Part shown: in pieces, positions 27,480-34,343 of the stretch
How positions within the stretch are numbered: the stretch's first letter is position 1
Layout of the letters: every line of letters starts with the position of its first letter
From: an uncultured Eubacterium sp.
GTDB taxonomy: Bacteria; Bacillota; Clostridia; Lachnospirales; Lachnospiraceae
Reading direction: 5' to 3'
NCBI GenBank assembly: GCA_905236235.1
Contig: CAJOPA010000110.1
Span: 1-34,343, forward strand
Length of the DNA: 34,343 bases
Program-made: the position numbers and the translations under genes
Notes under the pieces: model-generated
What the model was told of the DNA's origin: nothing
Seen by the model: only the letters and a program-made list of their open reading frames with translations
The model's database searches: none

Positions 27480-29792
27480 ATGGCAATGGACTATCCTGAA
27501 GTTTGGAAGGAATTGCAGGATGTTTCCTTAGAGACGCCGCAGGGTGTCACGGAGACCAGGGAATTTGAGGATCCGGAGACGCTTTACGGTGAGCTCGTGG
27601 ACCGGATCAAGCGGTACCATCCTTCGGCGGATACCACGCAGGTACGCAAAGCGTACGAGACTGCGGCGGCGGCGCATGAGGGCCAGGTGCGCAAGTCCGG
27701 AGAGCCATACATCATTCACCCCCTGTGCGTGGCCATTATTTTGGCGGACTTAGAGCTTGACAAGGAGACGATCATCGCGGGGATCCTTCACGATGTGGTG
27801 GAGGATACGGTGATGACGGAGGAGGAGATCGCAGAGCAGTTTGGTGAGGATGTGGCCCATCTGGTGGACGGCGTGACCAAGTTGGGGCAGATCGCCTATG
27901 ACGCGGACAAGGTCGAGGTGCAGGGAGAGAACCTGCGCAAGATGTTTTTGGCGATGGCCAAGGATATCCGCGTGATCATGATCAAGCTGGCGGACCGTCT
28001 GCACAATATGCGCACGCTCAAATACATGACCGAGGAAAAGCAAAAGGAAAAGGCAAGGGAGACCATGGAGATCTACTCCCCCATTGCGCAGCGCCTCGGC
28101 ATCTCCAAGTTAAAGATCGAACTCGACGACCTGTCCTTAAAATATCTGGAACCGCAGGCATACTATGATCTTGTGGACAAGATCATGATGCGTAAAAGCG
28201 TGCGGGAGGAGTATGTGGACCACCTGGTGGAGGAGGTAGGTGCCTACATCAAAGAGGCGCAGATCGAGGCCTCCATCGACGGCAGGATCAAGCACTTTTT
28301 CAGCATTTATCGTAAGATGGTCAACCAGGACAAGACCATTGACCAGATCTACGATCTTTTTGCCATCCGTATCATCGTGAAGGATGTGAAGGACTGCTAT
28401 GCGGCGCTTGGCGTGATCCATGAAAAATACAAGCCCATTCCCGGGCGGTTTAAGGATTATATCGCCATGCCCAAGCCCAATATGTATCAGTCGCTGCATA
28501 CCACGTTGATCGGTTCCAACGGGCAGCCTTTTGAAGTCCAGATCCGTACGGCGGAGATGCATCGTACGGCGGAGTACGGTATCGCGGCCCACTGGAAGTA
28601 CAAGGAGGCATCCGATGGCAAGACGGACAGTACGCCGGAGGCGGAGGAAGCGAAGCTTACGTGGCTCAGACAGATCCTGGAGTGGCAGCGGGACATGTCG
28701 GACAACCGGGAGTTTTTAAGCCTGCTTAAGAGTGATCTGGATCTTTTTTCAGACGAAGTCTTTTGCTTTAGCCCCCAGGGTGATGTGAAAAACCTGCCCA
28801 AAGGCGCCACGCCCATTGATTTTGCTTACTCCGTGCACAGCGCGGTCGGCAACAAAATGGTGGGAGCCAAGGCCAACGGCAAACTCGTTCCCATTGATTA
28901 CGTGATCAAAAACGGTGACCGGATCGAGATCCTCACCTCGCAAAATTCCAAGGGACCTAGCCGGGACTGGTTGGCCATCGTCAAGAGCACCCAGGCGAAA
29001 AACAAGATCAACCAGTGGTTCAAACAGGAATTTAAAGAAGAAAATATTGCGCACGGACGTGAGCTTTTGATCGCCAATGCCAAGGGCAAAGGCTTAGTGT
29101 TGTCCGACCTGATGAAGCCGGATTATCAAAAGGCGGTCCTTAAAAAATACGGATTCCGTGACTGGGATGCGCTTTTGGCCTCCGTAGGGCACGGCGCCAT
29201 CAAGGAAGGTCAGATCATTAACAAATTGCAGGATCTTTACGAAAAAGATCACCGCAAGGCCATTATCGAGGAGCAGATCCTGCAGAGCCTCGAGGATGGG
29301 ATCAAGCGCGAGGACGACAGGAAGGAAAAGGGCAAGAGCGGCATCGTTGTCAAGGGTGTGGATGATGTGGCAGTCCGTTTTTCCAAATGCTGTTCGCCGG
29401 TGCCCGGGGATGAGATCGTCGGTTTTGTAACGCGCGGCCGCGGGATCTCCATTCACAGAACGGATTGCGTCAACGTGATCAATATGCCGGAGATGGATCG
29501 TGCCAGACTGATCGACGCGGAGTGGCAGGAAGGTTTTGCCACCGGCGGATCCTATGTGGCGGACATCTGCGTTTATGCGCACAACAGAACAGGATTTTTG
29601 GCGGACGTGGTACGGATCTTTGCCGAAAAAGATATCGATATCACCAATGTTGCCTCGAAGGTTAGCAAGCAGAACATCGCGACCGTGGAGTTGAGCTTCC
29701 GCGTGATGAACCGCGAGGAACTGTCCAATCTGATCGAAAAGCTCAGACAGATCAACGGCGTGATCGATATCGAGCGTTCGACAGGCAGCTGA
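27480..29792 (+). CDS. relA: Bifunctional (p)ppGpp synthetase/hydrolase (RelA/SpoT homolog)
   Basis: HD domain GILHDVVEDTVMT; synthetase DLFAIRIIVKDVKDCYAALGVIHEKYKPIPGRFKDYIAMPKPNMYQSLHTT; TGS and C-terminal ACT; RBS agaggaggtg. Confidence 0.97.
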   Translation: MAMDYPEVWKELQDVSLETPQGVTETREFEDPETLYGELVDRIKRYHPSADTTQVRKAYETAAAAHEGQVRKSGEPYIIHPLCVAIILADLELDKETIIAGILHDVVEDTVMTEEEIAEQFGEDVAHLVDGVTKLGQIAYDADKVEVQGENLRKMFLAMAKDIRVIMIKLADRLHNMRTLKYMTEEKQKEKARETMEIYSPIAQRLGISKLKIELDDLSLKYLEPQAYYDLVDKIMMRKSVREEYVDHLVEEVGAYIKEAQIEASIDGRIKHFFSIYRKMVNQDKTIDQIYDLFAIRIIVKDVKDCYAALGVIHEKYKPIPGRFKDYIAMPKPNMYQSLHTTLIGSNGQPFEVQIRTAEMHRTAEYGIAAHWKYKEASDGKTDSTPEAEEAKLTWLRQILEWQRDMSDNREFLSLLKSDLDLFSDEVFCFSPQGDVKNLPKGATPIDFAYSVHSAVGNKMVGAKANGKLVPIDYVIKNGDRIEILTSQNSKGPSRDWLAIVKSTQAKNKINQWFKQEFKEENIAHGRELLIANAKGKGLVLSDLMKPDYQKAVLKKYGFRDWDALLASVGHGAIKEGQIINKLQDLYEKDHRKAIIEEQILQSLEDGIKREDDRKEKGKSGIVVKGVDDVAVRFSKCCSPVPGDEIVGFVTRGRGISIHRTDCVNVINMPEMDRARLIDAEWQEGFATGGSYVADICVYAHNRTGFLADVVRIFAEKDIDITNVASKVSKQNIATVELSFRVMNREELSNLIEKLRQINGVIDIERSTGS

Positions 29793-29821
29793 TACAGGAA
29801 AGACAAGCAGGGAGAACAACC

Positions 29822-30448
29822 ATGAATTATGAGATGAAGCATTATATTGTCGGGCCGATCGCCACGAATTGCTATTTTATGTGCAATATGGATACCAAAG
29901 AGATGATCCTTGTGGATCCGGGCGATCAGGCGGAGGTATTAAAGCTCAAGATCACCGAGAGCGGATGCACGCCCGTAGCCATTCTTTTGACCCACGGCCA
30001 TACGGATCATGTGCTCGCCGTCAATAAACTGCGCGAGGATTACCATGTGAAGGTCTATGCGCATGAATGGGAACGTGAAGAGATCGAGCGCGAGCCGGAT
30101 GCCATGGCGCGCTCTCTGGGCGCCGTGGAGATGGTGAAGGTGGATGAGTACATCCACGGAGAGCCGGTCCTTGACCTTGCGGGATTTAAGATCAAGGTTT
30201 TATCCACGCCCGGTCATACCGTGGGAGGATGTTGCTACTATCTGGAGGAGCAAAAGATCCTGTTTTCCGGAGATACGCTTTTTAACGGTTCCGTGGGAAG
30301 AACGGACTTTGCCGGCGGAAGCATGTCGAAGCTTATCGCTTCGATCGAGCAAAAGCTGTTTACCCTTCCGGAGGACGTGGAGGTGTTCCCGGGGCACGAA
30401 GCTTCAACAACTATTGGATTCGAGAAAAAGTTCAATCCTTATTTTTAG
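29822..30448 (+). CDS. MBL-fold metallohydrolase (glyoxalase II-like)
   Basis: LLTHGHTDHVLAVNKL, STPGHTVGGCCYYLEEQKILFSGDTLFNGSVGRTDF, PGHEASTTIGFEK. Confidence 0.93.
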   Translation: MNYEMKHYIVGPIATNCYFMCNMDTKEMILVDPGDQAEVLKLKITESGCTPVAILLTHGHTDHVLAVNKLREDYHVKVYAHEWEREEIEREPDAMARSLGAVEMVKVDEYIHGEPVLDLAGFKIKVLSTPGHTVGGCCYYLEEQKILFSGDTLFNGSVGRTDFAGGSMSKLIASIEQKLFTLPEDVEVFPGHEASTTIGFEKKFNPYF

Positions 30449-30465
30449 ATTTAATATTTTGGAAG

Positions 30466-31977
30466 ATGATCTGCATTCGATTAAATGAACCGGATTTTGA
30501 ATATGATATCTATTCTCTGTTCGGCGCGTTTTATCCCGGAGAGCCCATCGTGATCTCCGAGGATGAGGCGGTGCTTGAGAGAAAAAAGAGGGAGGCTTGT
30601 GAAACGTCGGACGAGCCCCTCTCTTTTTGCGCACAGATCACCTACGAACATCGGGATCGGGAGAACGTAAAGGAGATCGTTTGCAGATTTTTATCGGATC
30701 TTGACGGGGAAATTCTGGATGAAAAATGTATTCCCGTGTCTTATCGCAAGGAGGACCCTAAGCTCCGCAAGGAGACGAAGGATACGCTTAAACGCATGAT
30801 CTACGGGATGCTTCGCGATCGGACGGGGCAGACGCTTCCCTGGGGGACACTGACGGGGATCCGCCCCACAAAGATCGCTATGGAGATGCTCGATCGCGGA
30901 TGCACTCCGGAGGAGATTGCCCGGAGCATGGAGGAAACCTATCTCACAAGTAAAGAGAAGCGCGAAATCTGTATCGGGATCGCGCAAAAAGAAAAAAGTC
31001 TGCTTTCCGCCTTTCCGTATCGCGACGGATACAGCCTGTACATTGGGATACCGTTTTGCCCCACGAGATGCCTGTACTGTTCCTTTACCAGCTACCCCCT
31101 GTCTATATGGCAAAACAAAGTAGATGAGTATCTCGAAGCCCTGAAAAAGGAGCTTTCCGAGGTCGGCCGGTGGATGAAAAACGTGCCGCTTCACACCGTT
31201 TACATGGGAGGTGGGACGCCTACGTCGTTGACCGCCGAACAGATGGACGGACTGCTTTCTTTTCTGGAGGATACCTTTGATCTTAGCCATGTCCTGGAAT
31301 TTTGCGTGGAGGGCGGACGGCCGGACAGCTTCAGTAAAGACAAGCTTGCGGCCATGAAAAGGCATCCGGTGAGCCGGATCTCCATCAACCCGCAGACCAT
31401 GAACGAGGAAACCCTGCGCACCATCGGCAGGGCGCACAGCGTGGAAGATGTAAAGCGCGCGTTTGCGATGGCAAGGGAGTATGATTTTGACAATATCAAC
31501 ATGGATATCATCCTGGGACTCCCCGGGGAGGGAGAGGCGCAGATCTGTCATACTTTGGACGAAATCGCCACCCTTTGTCCCGAAAGTCTGACGGTTCATT
31601 CTTTGGCCGTGAAGCGTGCAGCAAAACTGGCAAAAGAACGCAAAAAGTATACCATGCAAAATACAAATGAATGGATGCAAACGGTGGGCAAATATGCTAC
31701 AATGTTGGGCATGGAGCCTTACTATCTCTACCGTCAGAAGAACATGGCGGGCAACCTGGAAAATATCGGTTACGCCCGACTGGGACGGGAAGGTCTCTAC
31801 AACATCCTCATCATGGAGGAGAAGCAGACCATTGTAAGCTGCGGTGCCGGAGGACTGACCAAGGTGATCCGGGACGGCAGACCTTTGCGTATTGAGAACG
31901 TAAAGGATGTGGGGGTCTATCGGGATCGGCTCCCGGAGATGATCGAGAGAAAACGTGCGGTTCTTACCGCAGGATAA
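30466..31977 (+). CDS. hemZ: Coproporphyrinogen III oxidase-like radical SAM protein (HemZ)
   Basis: Radical SAM motif CPTRCLYCSFTSYP, YMGGGTPTSLTAEQMDGLL, DIILGLPGE; N-terminal extension typical of HemZ. Confidence 0.9.
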   Translation: MICIRLNEPDFEYDIYSLFGAFYPGEPIVISEDEAVLERKKREACETSDEPLSFCAQITYEHRDRENVKEIVCRFLSDLDGEILDEKCIPVSYRKEDPKLRKETKDTLKRMIYGMLRDRTGQTLPWGTLTGIRPTKIAMEMLDRGCTPEEIARSMEETYLTSKEKREICIGIAQKEKSLLSAFPYRDGYSLYIGIPFCPTRCLYCSFTSYPLSIWQNKVDEYLEALKKELSEVGRWMKNVPLHTVYMGGGTPTSLTAEQMDGLLSFLEDTFDLSHVLEFCVEGGRPDSFSKDKLAAMKRHPVSRISINPQTMNEETLRTIGRAHSVEDVKRAFAMAREYDFDNINMDIILGLPGEGEAQICHTLDEIATLCPESLTVHSLAVKRAAKLAKERKKYTMQNTNEWMQTVGKYATMLGMEPYYLYRQKNMAGNLENIGYARLGREGLYNILIMEEKQTIVSCGAGGLTKVIRDGRPLRIENVKDVGVYRDRLPEMIERKRAVLTAG

Positions 31978-31998
31978 GGCATAGAGAAAGGAAACGAG

Positions 31999-33267
31999 AT
32001 GGCACTGAAAAAGAAGCCGGTCAACGGGATGAAGGATATCCTCCCGGCAGAGAAAAAGATGCGTGATTATGTGATGCGCGTGATCACGGATACTTACGTA
32101 AGCTATGGTTTTACCCCGGTGGAGACCCCCTGTATGGAGGATATCTCCAATCTTTCCAGCAAGCAGGGCGGGGAAAACGAAAAGCTTATTTTTAAGATTT
32201 TAAAACGTGGAGAGAAGCTCAATGTCCAAGAAGCCACCACGCCGGAGGAGATCGTGGACATGGGGATGCGCTATGACCTGACGGTTCCTCTCTGCCGTTT
32301 TTATGCAAACAACCGCAATGATCTGCCTTCACCCTTTAAGGCGTTGCAGATGGGCAATGTATGGCGCGCCGACAGACCCCAGCGCGGACGGTATCGGCAG
32401 TTTATGCAGTGCGATATCGATATCCTGGGAGAGGCGGGCAATCTTGCTGAGATCGAGCTGATCCTTGCTACCACGACGACGCTTGGCAAACTCGGTTTTC
32501 GCGGATTTGAGATCCGTATCAATGACCGGCGGATGTTAAAAGCCATGGCGGCGGCTTCCGGTTTTGCCGAGGAGGACTATGACAATGTGTTCATCATCCT
32601 CGATAAGATGGACAAGATCGGCCTTGACGGCGTGAAGGAGGAGCTTCTCGCTGCAGGTTACAAGGCGGAGAGCATTGAGAAGTATATCGCGTATTTTGAA
32701 GCTTTGCAGGGAAAGGACGCAGCCGGGCAGATCGCACTTTTGGGCGAGATGTTGGGTGCGCATCTTCCGGAGCACACGGCCGAGGGACTGACAGAGATCC
32801 TGACCGCAGTGGAGGCGGCCAAGCAGGCAGATTTTGCCATGGTCTTTGACCCTACGCTGGTGCGCGGCATGAGCTATTATACCGGCACGATCTTTGAGAT
32901 CGCCATTCCGGAATTCGGCGGCAGCTGCGGCGGTGGCGGACGTTATGACAAGATGATCGGTAATTTCACCGGGGAGGATGTACCGGCTTGCGGTTTTTCC
33001 ATCGGATTTGAGCGCATCGTGCTTTTGATGATGGAGCAGCATTTTGAAATCCCCGAGATGCCGAAAAAGCAGGCTTTCCTTGTGGAGAAGGGACTGGGTG
33101 CGGCTGCGCTTACCGAGGTGATGCAAAAGGCAGGACAGCTTCGCGCACAAGGCAATCAGGTGCTTGTCGTGCATATGAACAAAAACAAAAAGTTCCAAAA
33201 AGAAAAGCTTGCCCAGGAAGGCTATGAGGAAATACAGGAATTTTTCAAAGATTCCTTTCAACGTTAA
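31999..33267 (+). CDS. hisS: Histidyl-tRNA synthetase
   Basis: GMKDILPAEKKMRDYV, LKRGEKLNVQEATTPEEIVDMGMRYDLTVPLCRF, QRGRYRQFMQCDIDILGE, GGGGRYDKMIGNF. Confidence 0.95.
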   Translation: MALKKKPVNGMKDILPAEKKMRDYVMRVITDTYVSYGFTPVETPCMEDISNLSSKQGGENEKLIFKILKRGEKLNVQEATTPEEIVDMGMRYDLTVPLCRFYANNRNDLPSPFKALQMGNVWRADRPQRGRYRQFMQCDIDILGEAGNLAEIELILATTTTLGKLGFRGFEIRINDRRMLKAMAAASGFAEEDYDNVFIILDKMDKIGLDGVKEELLAAGYKAESIEKYIAYFEALQGKDAAGQIALLGEMLGAHLPEHTAEGLTEILTAVEAAKQADFAMVFDPTLVRGMSYYTGTIFEIAIPEFGGSCGGGGRYDKMIGNFTGEDVPACGFSIGFERIVLLMMEQHFEIPEMPKKQAFLVEKGLGAAALTEVMQKAGQLRAQGNQVLVVHMNKNKKFQKEKLAQEGYEEIQEFFKDSFQR

Positions 33268-33306
33268 TTTTAAATTTAATAACCTGTGATCAGGAGGATA
33301 CAACAA

Positions 33307-34343
33307 ATGGCAGAATCCATGAAAGGATTAAAGCGAAGCCATCGTGCGGCTGAGGTAGGCACGGAGAATATCGGGACGAAGGTCACCGTGATGGGGTGGG
33401 TGCAAAAACGCCGCAATCTCGGCAGCCTTATCTTTATCGACCTGCGCGACCGCTCCGGCATACTGCAGATCGTGTTTGACGAGACCAAGACCGGTTCGGA
33501 GAATTTCGCTAAGGCGGGAGAGCTTCGCAGTGAATACGTGATTGCCGTGGAGGGCGAGGTAGTCAAGCGCAGCGGCGCCGTCAATGAGAATCTTAAGACC
33601 GGTGAGATCGAGGTCATGGCAGAGAATCTTCGGATCCTCTCGGAGTCTGAGACGCCGCCGTTTCCGATCGAGGAAAATTCGCAGACGAAGGACGAGATCC
33701 GCTTAAAATACCGTTATCTGGATCTGCGCCGTCCGGACCTGCAGAGAAATCTCATGCTGCGTAGCCGCGTGACGACGCTCGTGCGTACCTTCATGGAGAA
33801 GGAGGGGTTCCTTGAGATCGAGACCCCCATGCTTGCCAAGTCTACGCCGGAGGGCGCCCGGGATTATCTGGTACCCAGCCGCGTGCATCCCGGCAGTTTT
33901 TATGCGCTTCCCCAAAGCCCGCAGCTTTTCAAGCAGCTTTTGATGTGTTCGGGGTATGACCGCTATATCCAGGTCACCAAGTGTTTCCGCGATGAGGATC
34001 TGCGTGCGGACAGACAGCCGGAGTTTACGCAGATCGATATGGAGCTTTCCTTCGTGGATGAAGAAGACGTGATGGACGTTAATGAGCGTCTTTTGCAATA
34101 TATTTTCAAAGAGGCGATCGGTGTGGACGTCTCCCTGCCTCTTCCGAGGATGCCCTGGCAGGAGGCGATGGACCGTTTCGGTTCGGACAAGCCCGACACC
34201 CGGTTTGGCATGGAGCTTTGCGATATCTCCGATGTGGTGAAGGATTGCGGTTTTGGCGTCTTTACGGGCGCGCTTGCCAACGGTGGCAGTGTCCGCGGCA
34301 TCAATGCCAAGGGACAGGGCGGCATGGGACGCAAGCAGATCGA
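33307..34343 (+). CDS. aspS: Aspartyl-tRNA synthetase (truncated by window end)
   Basis: MGWVQKRRNLGSLIFIDLRDRSGILQIVF OB-fold; RYLDLRRPDLQRNLMLRSRV; FLEIETPMLAKSTPEGARDYLVPSR; open to the window edge. Confidence 0.95.
   Translation, partial: MAESMKGLKRSHRAAEVGTENIGTKVTVMGWVQKRRNLGSLIFIDLRDRSGILQIVFDETKTGSENFAKAGELRSEYVIAVEGEVVKRSGAVNENLKTGEIEVMAENLRILSESETPPFPIEENSQTKDEIRLKYRYLDLRRPDLQRNLMLRSRVTTLVRTFMEKEGFLEIETPMLAKSTPEGARDYLVPSRVHPGSFYALPQSPQLFKQLLMCSGYDRYIQVTKCFRDEDLRADRQPEFTQIDMELSFVDEEDVMDVNERLLQYIFKEAIGVDVSLPLPRMPWQEAMDRFGSDKPDTRFGMELCDISDVVKDCGFGVFTGALANGGSVRGINAKGQGGMGRKQI

Overview
This is a chromosomal housekeeping region of a Gram-positive, Clostridia-like genome (Lachnospiraceae-type by gene content; inference only). 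It carries tRNA-Leu(CAG), an AT-rich hypothetical membrane protein gene, an NSS-family symporter, and a T-box-controlled TrpB-like enzyme. These are followed by a beta-helix-like lipoprotein, dgt-dnaG-rpoD-trmK-nif3, a TGS/uridine-kinase fusion, and a zinc-ribbon/DUF5685/J-domain/L,D-transpeptidase cluster. Next come rnpB, a TPR lipoprotein with hflX, pyrC, an FMN riboswitch with ribU, ahcY, an EamA transporter, pyrI-pyrB, relA/spoT, an MBL hydrolase, hemZ, hisS and a truncated aspS. The least explained signal is non-coding. The pyrB-relA intergenic region (about 26714-27416) is almost entirely one giant imperfect palindrome of about 700 bp, including a perfect 44-bp inverted repeat (26791-26834 / 27293-27336). 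Its central ~190 bp is a second copy of a structured element that also lies between the convergent ahcY and EamA genes (24242-24435). The two copies differ by several compensatory changes that preserve pairing, which suggests a dispersed, structurally constrained hairpin family. Other regulatory candidates are a palindrome cluster beside tRNA-Leu embedded in a tRNA-3'-end-like sequence, three 11-bp direct repeats upstream of a promoter, and a possible pyrC attenuator. All calls were made by eye without database searches.
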